The notes: generated by a model not told the origin, from the sequence alone. Shown: positions 50,514 to 59,177, counted from the first letter of the stretch. The stretch is 64,000 nucleotides of DNA from Cypionkella psychrotolerans (GCF_001294535.1 NZ_LGIC01000033.1:124001-188000); one strand, 5' to 3'. Translations and numbers: made by a program.

Positions 50514-51386
50514 ATGGATGACGAGAAACAGCGCGTCAAACTGTTTGCAAAGCCGGGGCATTACTACAGCCCGGTTGGCAATCAGGCGGAATTGCAGGCC
50601 TTTTGGCAGTCAGACCATCACGCCCGGCAATATGACCGCGTGGATGCGCTGTTGGACTATGACGCAATGCGAGCGCTGTACGAAAAGATTGCGCCGCTGG
50701 TCGTGGCGTTTCCCTTTAAACCCACCGAAGGTTTTCGGTACTATGGCCGCAACACACAGTTTATGTATTACGATGCCTCTATCCTGTCCGCGATGCTGCG
50801 CTGGCTGAACCCACGCCAGATCATTGAAATCGGTGCGGGCTATTCCTCGGCGGTGATGTTTGACACGCTGGATCGGATGACCGATGCCAAGTTGGAAAAA
50901 TTCACCACGATCGACATCGACTTGACGCGCATCAAGGGACTGAACCCGCCCGACAGCTCTTGTCTGATCGAAGCGCCTGTTCAATCCTTGCCGCTCGAAA
51001 CCTTCACGGCATTGGAGGCGGGTGACATCCTGTTCATCGACTCGTCCCATGTTTTGAAGACCGGTAGCGATGTGCATTACGAATATATGCATATCCTGCC
51101 GGCGCTGAAATCCGGCGTGATCGTGCATATTCATGATATATTTTACCCGTTCGAGTATCCCGAGCGTTGGGTGTTTAACGACAACAGATCGTGGAACGAG
51201 GTCTATCTGGTGGATGCCATGCTGACCCATGGCAACGCTTTTGAGGTGCTGTTCTTCAACGATGCCGTGCTGCAAAAGCTTGGGCCCAGCCTGAAAGCTA
51301 AGGGCGACATGTTTGAGCGGTTTGAGCGGATGAAAACCAATCAGATGGTGCGCAACAACGGCTCGATCTGGCTGAGAAAGCGGTAA
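50514..51386 (+). CDS. class I SAM-dependent methyltransferase-like protein
   Basis: The 290-residue protein has motif I 'IIEIGAGYSSAVMFDTLDRM' near residue 103, an acidic post-I 'FTTIDIDLTRI' and 'GDILFIDSSHVLKTGSDVHYEYMHILPALKSGVIVHIHDIFYPFEYP', a layout seen in Methyltransf_24-type enzymes. The substrate is unknown; such genes often modify glycans or secondary metabolites. ATG 50514 has GGAGAG upstream. Codon use is somewhat less GC-biased than the neighbours, and no partner genes are adjacent. Confidence 0.75.
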   Translation: MDDEKQRVKLFAKPGHYYSPVGNQAELQAFWQSDHHARQYDRVDALLDYDAMRALYEKIAPLVVAFPFKPTEGFRYYGRNTQFMYYDASILSAMLRWLNPRQIIEIGAGYSSAVMFDTLDRMTDAKLEKFTTIDIDLTRIKGLNPPDSSCLIEAPVQSLPLETFTALEAGDILFIDSSHVLKTGSDVHYEYMHILPALKSGVIVHIHDIFYPFEYPERWVFNDNRSWNEVYLVDAMLTHGNAFEVLFFNDAVLQKLGPSLKAKGDMFERFERMKTNQMVRNNGSIWLRKR

Positions 51387-51462
51387 GTCCAGTTTGCGCC
51401 GGACCTTGCCTATTCAAGGCCGCTCTGTAACAGTTTGGTAACACTTACAGGCGGGATTGATC

Positions 51463-52323
51463 TTGAGCTTTGCTATTCTGCTGGCCGTCCTCGGCTCGGC
51501 CTTCCTGCACGCCCTCTGGAACGCGCTGATCAAAACCGGAACCTCTCGGATGGGGGCGATGATCATCCTGTCGATTGGCGAGGTGCCGATTGGCCTTGCG
51601 GTTGCCAGTTTCTGCCCGCTGCCCGCGCCCGAGGTGTGGAAATGGGTGCTGATGGCGGGCTGCGCGCATTTCTTCTACAAATCCTTCCTGACCTATGCAT
51701 ATGAGCACGGCGATCTTTCGCGCGTCTACCCGATTGCGCGCGGATCGGCCCCTTTGATCGTGGCGCTGTTGGGGCCGGTACTGGCGATGCTGTGGCCAAG
51801 TGCGATGCCTGCGGATGCGCTGAGCTTGCATGAATATGCCGGGATTTTCGTGCTGGGCTGCGGGATTTTGCTGATGGCGCAGGGGATTTTCTCGAATGGT
51901 GAAAGCCGCAAGATGCTGCCGTTTGCGCTGGGATCAGCTTGCGCGACGGCGAGCTACACGCTGCTGGACGGTCACGGCGCGCGGGTGGCGGGCGACGCGA
52001 TTGCCTATGTGGCGTGGGTTTTCGTCGCCGATGGGTTGATGTTTGCGACGGGCATGCTGGCTTATCGGGGCCTTGACGTGCTGCCGCGCGACCGCAAGGC
52101 CTGGGGCGTTGGCATGATTGCGGCGGCGGCGTCTTATGGGGCTTATGGCGTGTCGGTCTGGGCGATGACGAAAGCGCCGATTGCGGTGGTGGCGGCGGTG
52201 CGCGAAACCTCGATCCTGTTCGCAGTGCTGATCGGCTGGCTGGCGTTTGGCGAGCGGATGACGAAGGGCAAGGCTATAGCCTCGGCGGTGATCGTGGCTG
52301 GGGTCATCCTGACACGGCTTTGA
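51463..52323 (+). CDS. EamA/DMT-family transporter
   Basis: The 286-residue membrane protein has ten predicted helices in two EamA repeats ('FLHALWNALIKTGTSRMGAMIILSIGEVP', 'TYAYEHGDLSRVYPIARGSAPLIVALLGPVL', and in the second half 'VAAVRETSILFAVLIGWLAFGERMTKGK'). The substrate is unknown. I place the start at TTG 51463, with GGCGGG at seven bases; a TTG at 51457 is too close to that site. It converges on pcs with a dispersed repeat between. Confidence 0.83.
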   Translation: MSFAILLAVLGSAFLHALWNALIKTGTSRMGAMIILSIGEVPIGLAVASFCPLPAPEVWKWVLMAGCAHFFYKSFLTYAYEHGDLSRVYPIARGSAPLIVALLGPVLAMLWPSAMPADALSLHEYAGIFVLGCGILLMAQGIFSNGESRKMLPFALGSACATASYTLLDGHGARVAGDAIAYVAWVFVADGLMFATGMLAYRGLDVLPRDRKAWGVGMIAAAASYGAYGVSVWAMTKAPIAVVAAVRETSILFAVLIGWLAFGERMTKGKAIASAVIVAGVILTRL

Positions 52324-52350
52324 CCGCTACAATTTGACTAAAATTTGTTT

Positions 52351-52374
52351 CATCTTGGCAAAAATATCCCGGGG
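52351..52374 (-). repeat. dispersed intergenic repeat, GGATATTT-type copy
   Basis: On the minus strand the element reads CCCCGGGATATTTTTGCC then AAGATG. It lies between the converging EamA and pcs genes and shares the (G)GGATATTT...ATG plan of the other copies. Confidence 0.45.
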
Positions 52375-52420
52375 TCCGGGGCTGGCCCCGGCTTGGCCTG
52401 ACCAAAACGCCACGCCAGAC

Positions 52421-53119
52421 TTAGTGCGCCGAGCGATCCGGCACGATCTGCTGCACGATCCCGGCCAAACACAGATACAGCGAGGTGATCACCAAGCCCC
52501 AATGCGCCAATGATCCTTCGGCGAAGTTCATCCAAGCCGCCCATCCGGCGAAGATCACCCAAGCCAGTGACATCGGCAGGGTGATCCAACGCCAGCGTTT
52601 GGTGCGGGTGGGGTGGACGAATTTCAACCGCAGGAACATCGCCACGGTCAGCAGGATCACCGCGATCAGGATCACCCATTGCGAGGGTGCGACGGCGAAC
52701 AGCACCAGCACCACCATGTTCCAGCAGGCAGGAAAGCCCGAGAACGACTTATCCTTGGTTTTCATCCGGGTATCGGCGAAATAGATCACCGAGCCATAGC
52801 AGATCGCGATGATCGCCAGCCAGCCGGTCCAGCCATCCAGCATGCCGGATTTGAACAAAGCATAGGCCGGAATGAACACATAGGTCAGGTAATCGACGAT
52901 CAGATCCATCAACACGCCGTCGTAGATCGGAAAGTTGTTCGGCGTGTCGTAGCGCCGCGCGAGGGGGCCGTCGATGCCATCGACGAACAACGCCACCACC
53001 AACCAGAGGAACATCACGCGCCAGTTGCCTTCAACCGCCGCGAGCATCGCGAACATCGAAAGCACCGCGCCAGAGGCGGTCAGCAGGTGGACGGAAAGGG
53101 CTTTAAGGCGAATATCCAT
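52421..53119 (-). CDS. pcs: phosphatidylcholine synthase
   Basis: The 232-residue membrane enzyme of the CDP-alcohol phosphatidyltransferase family has the modified signature 'VDGIDGPLARRYDTPNNFPIYDGVLMDLIVDYLTYVFIPA' (residues 46-86), characteristic of Pcs, and about 7-8 membrane helices. Pcs condenses CDP-diacylglycerol with choline to make phosphatidylcholine in one step, a pathway typical of alphaproteobacteria and needing external choline. It appears monocistronic and is transcribed away from the 53-kb edge towards EamA. Confidence 0.93.
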   Translation of the reverse strand: MDIRLKALSVHLLTASGAVLSMFAMLAAVEGNWRVMFLWLVVALFVDGIDGPLARRYDTPNNFPIYDGVLMDLIVDYLTYVFIPAYALFKSGMLDGWTGWLAIIAICYGSVIYFADTRMKTKDKSFSGFPACWNMVVLVLFAVAPSQWVILIAVILLTVAMFLRLKFVHPTRTKRWRWITLPMSLAWVIFAGWAAWMNFAEGSLAHWGLVITSLYLCLAGIVQQIVPDRSAH

Positions 53120-53168
53120 GCGTTGTGATCGCTCAAATTGGGATTCGGGGCAAGGCTTGGGGCGTAAA

Positions 53169-54095
53169 TCAGGCGCGGGGATGGGCTTTTTCGTAAACTT
53201 CCATCAGGCGGGCGGCATCTACCGCCGTATAGGCTTGGGTTGTCGACAGCGAGGCATGGCCAAGCAATTCCTGAATGGCGCGCAGATCGCCGCCCGCCGA
53301 CAGCAGATGGGTGGCAAAGCTGTGGCGCATCGCGTGCGGGGTGGCCGATGAGGGCAGGCCAAGTTGCATCCGGGCTTTCTCCATCACCAAGGCGATCAGG
53401 CGGGGGTTCAAGGCACCGCCGCGCGCGCCCCGGAACAGCGGTTCGGTGCGGGTCAGATCGTAGGGGCAGAGCCGGGCATATGCGGCCACGGCATCACGCG
53501 CGGCGGGGAGGGTCGGGACTAAGCGCTCTTTGCCGCCTTTGCCCAAGATGCGTAGGGTGTCGGACAAAGGGTGTGCGGCTCCGGTCAGGCCCAAAGCCTC
53601 GGATATCCGCAAGCCGCAGCCGTAGAGCAACGTCACCACGGCGATATCGCGGGCGGCGATCCAGTCTTCACGGGCTTGCTCGCCGACTTGGGCGATCATA
53701 TCGCGCGCACCATCGACGGTCAGCGGGCGCGGCAGTTTGCGGCGGAATTTTGGGCCACGCAGGGAGAGGACGGCGGTTGCGTCTATGTTTTCACGATCGG
53801 CGACCCAGGCAATGAAGTTCTTCACCGCAGAGAGTTCGCGGGCCAGACTGCGCGACGAGAGTTTGCGCTCACGCTCATACGCCATCCAGGCGCGCAGGTC
53901 GGACTGATCGATCTGCGCGATGACTTTCAGGCCTTCGGATTCGCCGTGATGGATAGCGAGGAAGCCTAGAAATCCTGTCACATCATGCGCGTAGGCGGTG
54001 AGGGTGTTCACTGCCACCGCATCCAAAGCCCGCAGATGATCCAGCCAGCGCGCGAGCGCGTCGCGTTGCGCGGGCGGGATGGCGAGGCTGTTCAA
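53169..54095 (-). CDS. xerC: tyrosine recombinase XerC
   Basis: The 308-residue recombinase has an N-terminal SAM-like core-binding domain and a catalytic domain with the full set R ('GCGLRISEAL'), K ('GKGGKERLV'), H-x-x-R ('HAMRHSFATHLL'), H ('GHASLSTTQ') and Tyr ('QAYTAVD'). With XerD it resolves chromosome dimers at dif. It overlaps the DUF484 gene by four bases (ATGA), the usual partner order dapF/DUF484/xerC in proteobacteria. No dif-like site is seen here. Confidence 0.92.
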   Translation of the reverse strand: MNSLAIPPAQRDALARWLDHLRALDAVAVNTLTAYAHDVTGFLGFLAIHHGESEGLKVIAQIDQSDLRAWMAYERERKLSSRSLARELSAVKNFIAWVADRENIDATAVLSLRGPKFRRKLPRPLTVDGARDMIAQVGEQAREDWIAARDIAVVTLLYGCGLRISEALGLTGAAHPLSDTLRILGKGGKERLVPTLPAARDAVAAYARLCPYDLTRTEPLFRGARGGALNPRLIALVMEKARMQLGLPSSATPHAMRHSFATHLLSAGGDLRAIQELLGHASLSTTQAYTAVDAARLMEVYEKAHPRA

Positions 54096-54784
54096 GACAG
54101 CCAGCGGCGCATCGTCCGCTCAAACACACCTGCGAAGAAGGCCAAAAGGTCGGTGCCATGCGTCGGTTTGAACTGATGCGGGTCTTCAGCGCCCAACACC
54201 AACATGCCGGGCAGGCGGCCTTTACCGAAATCGAGTTTCATCAGGGCTTCTGACCTAACCCAGCCCGCGCGTTCGCCATAAAGCGCGTCCGATTGTGGCA
54301 GCACCTGCCGCAGCACGACCGGGCGCAGCGGTACATTGCGCCCGCCTGAAATATATTCGCCGACGAAGCCCGGCTCGGCCACATAAAGCACGTCGCCCAG
54401 TTTGCGCAGGGCGGGGTCTTCGGCGTCTTGCACCGATTCCAGCACCAAGCGCACGCAATCCACCCGCAAGGTGCCCGCCACGTCCGAAGCCAAAGTCTTG
54501 AGAAACTCCTCAAAACTCAGCGGGTCCATCATCTGCAAAATTGCGCGATGCACCTGATTGGTGCCCGCGAGATTTTCATAGGCCGCCGCGATCACGGTGC
54601 GATGAGTGTCTTCCAAACGGTCCAGCCGTCCCTCAAGACGCTCCATCGCGATGCCGCGCAGATCGACGATATTGCTGCCCATCAACCGCTCATTCGCGCC
54701 GATCAGCGCGTTCATCACATCGCGGTCTTCCAGCAGAACCTCGGGTTCCGCGAGGATTTTGTCGCGCAGCTCTTGGTCGATCAT
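54092..54784 (-). CDS. DUF484 family protein
   Basis: This 230-residue cytoplasmic protein has a GAF-like fold typical of DUF484: an N-terminal helical part ('IDQELRDKILAEPEVLLEDRDVMNALI', coiled 'MERLEGRLDRLEDTHRTVI') and a sensory-like core ending 'GMLVLGAEDPHQFKPTHGTDLLAFFAGVFERTMRRWL'. Function is unknown, but genomic coupling to xerC is widely conserved. The start at 54784 matches family length; an upstream extension across the priA promoter is a shadow. Confidence 0.87.
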   Translation of the reverse strand: MIDQELRDKILAEPEVLLEDRDVMNALIGANERLMGSNIVDLRGIAMERLEGRLDRLEDTHRTVIAAAYENLAGTNQVHRAILQMMDPLSFEEFLKTLASDVAGTLRVDCVRLVLESVQDAEDPALRKLGDVLYVAEPGFVGEYISGGRNVPLRPVVLRQVLPQSDALYGERAGWVRSEALMKLDFGKGRLPGMLVLGAEDPHQFKPTHGTDLLAFFAGVFERTMRRWLS

Positions 54785-54885
54785 GCTTGGCCTATCTTGG
54801 TTTTTTGTAACTATAGCAGATTGGGGTGGGTTGCGGTGGCTTGGGTGGGGGTTTACCTCAAAACCACATAACAAGGAAAGAGTGG

Positions 54886-57078
54886 ATGCTGGTCGAGCGG
54901 GTCTATCAGGCGGGTGATTTGGTTGGCGTGCTGACCACCGAGCCTTTGGGCCGCATGCTGGATTACAAGGCGCCCGAGGGCGGCTGCGGCGATGGCGATT
55001 TCGTCGAGGTGCCACTTGGGCCGCGCAAAGTCATTGGCGTCGTTTGGGGCAAGGGTGAGGGCAAGTTTGATCCAGCGCGTATTCGCAGCGTCTACCGCGT
55101 GCTGGATGCCGCCCCGATGCGGGCTGAGTTGCGCTCGTTTTTGACCCGCGCCGCCGAATACACCCTGACGCCGATGGCCGCGATGCTGCGCTTGGCGACC
55201 CGCGCGCCGGGGTTGGGTGACCCGCCGTCGATGAAGAAGACCTATGTTTTGGGGCCAGTGATTCCGAACCAGATGACCGAAGCGCGGTTTCGAGTGGTTG
55301 AGGCTTTGCGGCGGTTTGGTAGCGCCCCGGTGACTTTGGGCGAATTGGCCGAAGAAGCGGCTTGTGGGCCTGCGGTGGTCAAGGGCCTTGTCAAGCTGGG
55401 CGTGGTGTTGGAGCAGGATGCGCCCCGTGATCTGCCCTATCCGGCCCTCAACCCGGTAACGAATACGCGGCTGGCGGGGGATCAGGTTGTTGCCGGGGAT
55501 GCGCTGGTCGCTTTGGTCGCCCAAGGGGGGTATTCGGGGACGTTGTTGAAGGGCGTCACGGGGTCGGGAAAGACGGAAGTGTATCTCGAGGCGGTGGCGG
55601 AATGTCTGCGCAAGGGGCGGCAGGCACTGGTGCTGCTGCCCGAGATTTCGCTGACGGCGGATTTCCTGACCCGCGTGCAGGCGCGGTTTGGCGCGCGGCC
55701 CGCGGAGTGGCACTCGGGTGTCACGATGACCGAGCGGCGTCGGTTGTGGCGAATGGTGGGGCAGGGCGAGGCTTCATTTGTAGTGGGCGCGCGGTCGGCT
55801 TTGTTCCTGCCGTTCCGCGATCTGGGGTTGATCGTGGTCGATGAGGAACACGACACGTCCTATAAGCAGGAAGAAGGCGTGTTCTATAATGCCCGCGATA
55901 TGGCGGTGCTGCGGGCGGCGATTGTCGGCGCGCCGATTGTGTTGGCGAGTGCTACTCCGTGTTTGGAGACTTGGGCGAATGTCGAGGCGGGCAAGTATGG
56001 CCGCTTGGATCTGGGCGCGCGGTTTGGCGTGGCGGAGCTGCCGGATATGCAGGCGATTGACATGCGGGCGCAGAAACTGGCGTCAAATACGTGGATTTCG
56101 CCGAAGCTGGCGGCGGAAGTGAAGGTGCGGATCGCGCGCAAAGAGCAATCCTTGCTGTTCCTGAACCGTCGCGGCTTTGCGCCGATCACTTTGTGCCGTG
56201 CTTGTGGGCATCAGGTTGGCTGCGACGATTGCGATGCGCGGATGGTGGAGCATCGGTTTTTGAAGCGGCTGCAATGCCATCAATGCGGCGCGACCAAGCC
56301 GATCCCGACCGAATGTCCGGCGTGCAAGGTCGAGGGCAAGATGGCTCCGGTTGGTCCCGGCGTTGAAAGGCTGGCCGAGGAAGTGGTGGCTTTGTTCCCG
56401 GATGCCCGTGTGGCGGTGCTGTCGTCGGACCTGTTTGGCTCCGCCCGCGCGCTGAAAGAGCAGATCGTGGCGATTGCCGAGGGGGCTGCGGATATCATCA
56501 TCGGCACGCAGATTGTGGCGAAGGGGCATAACTTTCCGCTGCTGACTTTGGTGGGGGTGATTGACGCTGACCTTGGCTTGCAAGGCTCAGACCTGCGCGC
56601 CGCCGAGCGGACGTTTCAACTGATGCGGCAGGTTGCGGGGCGGGCGGGGCGTGCGGATAAACCGGGCACCGCGCTGTTGCAGACATTTCAGCCCGAGCAT
56701 CCGGTGATCCGCGCTATCCTTGGTGGCGATGAGGAAGCCTTCTGGCGGGCCGAGGCCACCGAGCGGAGGATGGCGGGCGTGCCTCCCTATGGCCGGATGG
56801 CGGGGATTATTCTATCGTCGCCCGATGTAGCGCAGGTGTTTGATTTCGGCGCTGAACTCGCTCGCCGCGATGGGCCCTTGCGCAAGGTTGGCGCGCAGGT
56901 TTACGGGCCGGCGCCTGCACCGGTTGCGCGGGTGCGCGGGCGGCATCGTGTGCGGCTGCTGATCAAGGCCGAGAAAACCGCCCCGCTGCAGGCTGCGATT
57001 GCCGAATGGGTGGGCCAGTTCAAACTGCCGAACAATCTGCGGCTTTCCATCGACATTGACCCGCAAAGCTTTTACTAG
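54886..57078 (+). CDS. priA: primosomal replication-restart helicase PriA
   Basis: The 730-residue SF2 helicase has an N-terminal 3'-DNA-binding domain, Walker A 'GVTGSGKTE' near residue 222, DEEH near 319, 'RRGFAPITLC' and paired zinc motifs ('CRACGHQVGCDDCDARM', 'CHQCGATKPIPTECPACK'). The C-terminal helicase motifs include 'GTQIVAKGHNFPLLTLVGVIDAD' and 'QVAGRAGR'. It reloads the replisome at stalled forks. ATG 54886 has AAGGA upstream; the frame extends 20 codons further without support. It is divergent from DUF484-xerC. Confidence 0.96.
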   Translation: MLVERVYQAGDLVGVLTTEPLGRMLDYKAPEGGCGDGDFVEVPLGPRKVIGVVWGKGEGKFDPARIRSVYRVLDAAPMRAELRSFLTRAAEYTLTPMAAMLRLATRAPGLGDPPSMKKTYVLGPVIPNQMTEARFRVVEALRRFGSAPVTLGELAEEAACGPAVVKGLVKLGVVLEQDAPRDLPYPALNPVTNTRLAGDQVVAGDALVALVAQGGYSGTLLKGVTGSGKTEVYLEAVAECLRKGRQALVLLPEISLTADFLTRVQARFGARPAEWHSGVTMTERRRLWRMVGQGEASFVVGARSALFLPFRDLGLIVVDEEHDTSYKQEEGVFYNARDMAVLRAAIVGAPIVLASATPCLETWANVEAGKYGRLDLGARFGVAELPDMQAIDMRAQKLASNTWISPKLAAEVKVRIARKEQSLLFLNRRGFAPITLCRACGHQVGCDDCDARMVEHRFLKRLQCHQCGATKPIPTECPACKVEGKMAPVGPGVERLAEEVVALFPDARVAVLSSDLFGSARALKEQIVAIAEGAADIIIGTQIVAKGHNFPLLTLVGVIDADLGLQGSDLRAAERTFQLMRQVAGRAGRADKPGTALLQTFQPEHPVIRAILGGDEEAFWRAEATERRMAGVPPYGRMAGIILSSPDVAQVFDFGAELARRDGPLRKVGAQVYGPAPAPVARVRGRHRVRLLIKAEKTAPLQAAIAEWVGQFKLPNNLRLSIDIDPQSFY

Positions 57079-57105
57079 GCGCGCAACCCTAGAACGGATC
57101 ATCCC

Positions 57106-57978
57106 ATGCCCACCTACACCGCTTTGACCACCCTGATGGGCGAAGACGCCGCCAATGCGCTCGCCGAGGCCATTGAGAAGATGGAGCCAGAGCCCACCGG
57201 GGTTGGCGTCTTTGAGATCGAGGACGACTCGGGGCTGTGGGAGGTTGGCGCTTATTTCCTTGAGGCTCCGTCCGAGGCGGTGTTGGAACTGCTGGCGATG
57301 GCGTTTGATGCCAAGCCCTTCGCGCTGTCGGAATTGCCGGAAATCGACTGGGTCGCCAAAGTGCGCCGCGAACTCTCGCCTGTCGAGGCGGGTCGGTTTT
57401 TCGTCTTTGGCTCGCACGACGCCGACAAAATCCCCGCTGACAAGATCGCGCTGCAAATTGAGGCGACCGTCGCCTTTGGCACTGGCCATCACGGCACCAC
57501 CTTGGGATGTCTGCGGGCCTTTGATCGGCTCTATGGTGAAGGCTTCCGCCCCGCTAAGGTCGCCGATATCGGTTGCGGCACCGCCGTTCTGGCGCTGGCC
57601 GCCGCTGCCGTGCTGCCCGATGCCTTGGTCATTGCCAGCGATATTGACGAAGTCGCGGTGGACGTCGCCGAAGCCAATGTTGCCATCAACCATATGGAAG
57701 GCCGGATTGAGACGATGGAGGCCGCAGGTTTCGCGCATCCGCGTCTCGCCGAGGCTGCGCCCTATGATCTGGTGTTCGCCAATATCCTCAAAGGCCCGCT
57801 GGTCGAACTTGCCCCGGATATGGCCAAGCATCTGGCGCACAACGGCCTGATTATCCTGTCAGGGCTGCTGGTGGTGCAGGCCGAAGCGATCACCGCCGCC
57901 TATGTCGCCAACGGCTTCACACCGGAAGCCCGCGAAGACCTGGGTGAGTGGTCCTGTCTGATGATGCGGCGGAACTAA
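57106..57978 (+). CDS. prmA: ribosomal protein L11 methyltransferase
   Basis: The 290-residue SAM-dependent enzyme has an N-terminal substrate-recognition domain and a catalytic domain with 'AFGTGHHGTTLGCLRAFDRL', motif I 'VADIGCGTAVLALAAA' and 'PYDLVFANILKGPLVELAPDM' (N-I-L-x-x-P-L). It trimethylates Lys and the N terminus of L11. It follows priA by 27 bases and is probably cotranscribed. Confidence 0.94.
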   Translation: MPTYTALTTLMGEDAANALAEAIEKMEPEPTGVGVFEIEDDSGLWEVGAYFLEAPSEAVLELLAMAFDAKPFALSELPEIDWVAKVRRELSPVEAGRFFVFGSHDADKIPADKIALQIEATVAFGTGHHGTTLGCLRAFDRLYGEGFRPAKVADIGCGTAVLALAAAAVLPDALVIASDIDEVAVDVAEANVAINHMEGRIETMEAAGFAHPRLAEAAPYDLVFANILKGPLVELAPDMAKHLAHNGLIILSGLLVVQAEAITAAYVANGFTPEAREDLGEWSCLMMRRN

Positions 57979-57983
57979 GACGC

Positions 57984-57999
57984 TTAACACAAGATTAAC
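57984..57999. promoter_or_regulatory. candidate CtrA-binding site
   Basis: TTAA-N7-TTAAC matches the full alphaproteobacterial CtrA consensus exactly. It lies about 100 bases before the small membrane-protein gene at 58098, a plausible promoter position. In Rhodobacteraceae CtrA controls motility and gene-transfer-agent-related genes rather than the cell cycle. Confidence 0.45.
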
Positions 58000-58097
58000 G
58001 GCGAAATGACGGCAGCTTTTACACATTGCCCAAATTTTGCCATAATCTGTGGGTAAAAGGTGCGAAGGCGGGGGCAAGTGAATACGGAGTTATTCGG

Positions 58098-58448
58098 ATG
58101 GCCGACCCGAATCTGGTAGATTTCTACAACAATGTTGCGCGCTTTGAGAAAAAGCGCGCCAAAGGCTATGGCTTTGATGCCGCCGGAACGCTCGGGCGTT
58201 CCTATTTCAACCCTCCTGCCCGCAAACGCCGCTCTTGGCTGGTGCCGATGATCATGGTGCTTTGCGCAGGCATCGGTCTGAAAGGCATGATTTATCAATC
58301 GGTTGGCGCGAAAGCCTATGATCAACGCGTGCAGGCGTTACAGGTCGGCGAAGGCTTTGACCGCTTGGGTGGTTGGCTGATGCAGGCTGATCCGGCGACG
58401 GTGTTCGTGGCAGGCAAAATCAGCGAAGGCCTGAAGGCATTCAAATAA
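58098..58448 (+). CDS. small single-pass membrane protein of unknown function
   Basis: This 116-residue protein has a basic cytoplasmic N terminus ('FEKKRAKGYGFDAAGTLGRSYFNPPARKRRS'), one membrane helix at about residues 47-66 ('WLVPMIMVLCAGIGLKGMIY') and a C-terminal periplasmic part of about 50 residues. I do not recognise a named family. The ATG at 58098 has CGGAG at eight bases; longer frames lack a site. A perfect CtrA-like box lies about 100 bases upstream, and a terminator follows. Confidence 0.75.
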   Translation: MADPNLVDFYNNVARFEKKRAKGYGFDAAGTLGRSYFNPPARKRRSWLVPMIMVLCAGIGLKGMIYQSVGAKAYDQRVQALQVGEGFDRLGGWLMQADPATVFVAGKISEGLKAFK

Positions 58449-58477
58449 TCCATTTTCATGTGGACGATTTCTAGCAG

Positions 58478-58517
58478 AACGCAGGCGGGCCACGGCGGCC
58501 TTGCCTGCGTTTCTATT
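58478..58517 (+). terminator. terminator after the small membrane-protein gene
   Basis: ACGCAGGC and GCCTGCGT form an 8-bp stem around a G/C-rich loop that can itself pair (GGCC/GGCC), followed by TTCTATTTGTT. It lies 30 bases after the stop. Confidence 0.65.
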
Positions 58518-58536
58518 TGTTCAACACCACAAACGC

Positions 58537-58570
58537 AAAGGGCCGATGCCACGCGGCACCGACCCTTTTT
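58537..58570. terminator. bidirectional hairpin between the membrane-protein and DUF1127 genes
   Basis: AAAGGGCCGATGCC and GGCACCGACCCTTT form a 14-bp stem with two mismatches on the plus strand (GU-pairable on the minus strand) and a 4-base loop. On plus it is followed by a T-run (CCCTTTTTAC); on minus it serves the DUF1127 transcript. Confidence 0.65.
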
Positions 58571-58603
58571 ACATCCGATAAGATCAGGCGCCTGCGTATG
58601 AAC

Positions 58604-58621
58604 TGATCTGATTTCAGATCA
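58604..58621. repeat. palindrome TGATCTGA-TT-TCAGATCA after a DUF1127 gene
   Basis: This perfect 8-bp inverted repeat with a 2-base centre lies 12 bases beyond the DUF1127 stop. It could be a protein site or a small mRNA-end hairpin; no T-run follows. Confidence 0.4.
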
Positions 58622-58633
58622 ATTCAAAAGCAG

Positions 58634-58837
58634 TTAGCGACCGATCAATTCCACATCACCACGGCACAGACCGATATCATCAAGCTCACGGTCAGACAGT
58701 TTGCCCAGAGCGCGACGCGTGATGCGTGCATCATTCCAAGCAGCGAAGCCGTTCGCGAACGTCGAAACGAACTGAACAGAGCGGAAAATCGAGATGGCAC
58801 CAAACGGCGCCGCGCGGGACGACTCATAGGCGGCCAT
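58634..58837 (-). CDS. small DUF1127 protein
   Basis: This 67-residue protein has the DUF1127 core 'WNDARITRRALGKLSDRELDDIGLCRGDVELI'. It is longer and more canonical at its C-terminal half than the copy at 48758. Roles proposed for the family include RNA-related stress functions; none is shown here. AAAGGA lies nine bases before the ATG, and a promoter is visible upstream. Confidence 0.87.
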   Translation of the reverse strand: MAAYESSRAAPFGAISIFRSVQFVSTFANGFAAWNDARITRRALGKLSDRELDDIGLCRGDVELIGR

Positions 58838-58893
58838 AGCGGTTATCCTTTACAAACTTTATCTCCGGCAAGCCCCTTGCTTCCGGTGAGGCC

Positions 58894-58922
58894 TATCTAG
58901 CTATGCTGCAAGTGCGAAGCAA
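58894..58922 (-). promoter_or_regulatory. probable promoter of the DUF1127 gene
   Basis: On the minus strand TTGCTT (58922-58917) and TAGATA (58899-58894) are 17 bases apart, predicting a start near 58887 and a leader of about 50 bases. The -35 box lies in one arm of an inverted repeat. Confidence 0.5.
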
Positions 58923-59108
58923 TGGGTGCGCTAGCATGTCTGCATTGCGCCCATTGCATAGCCATCCGGCACCGATATTTCGTTAATTTATAGGCGATTT
59001 GAAAACAACGACGGGATTGGTCGTTTTTCATGCGCCGGATGTCGCTTTGCTGCGTCTGCATAGTCTCGGGTTGCATCTGCGGCAAGATTCAATTGCCCCT
59101 TGGCGGAT

Positions 59109-59123
59109 GTTCTCTTTTCGTGC
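59109..59123. promoter_or_regulatory. LexA-box-like sequence upstream of ruvCAB
   Basis: GTTC-N7-GTGC differs by one base from the alphaproteobacterial SOS box GTTC-N7-GTTC and lies 54 bases before the ruvC ATG. SOS control of ruv genes is common, so it is plausible but imperfect. Confidence 0.35.
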
Positions 59124-59177
59124 TAATTCTGGGGGAAGCAGAAAATCTGCGTAAAAACAAAAGAAAAAGGGGCGGGG

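Larger units (their letters stand above)
58838..59177. other. divergent intergenic region DUF1127 / ruvC
   Basis: No gene is supported in these 340 bases. Near the left end lies the DUF1127 promoter. A long imperfect inverted repeat (GCAATGGGTGCGC at 58919-58931 with GCGCCCATTGC at 58947-58957) overlaps its -35 region and could be an operator. The right part is A/T-richer and contains a LexA-like site before ruvC. Confidence 0.5.

Noticed and set aside
53169-54095. Tyrosine recombinase as a phage or island integrase
   Set aside because: Length, full XerC motif set and ATGA coupling to DUF484 identify chromosomal xerC.
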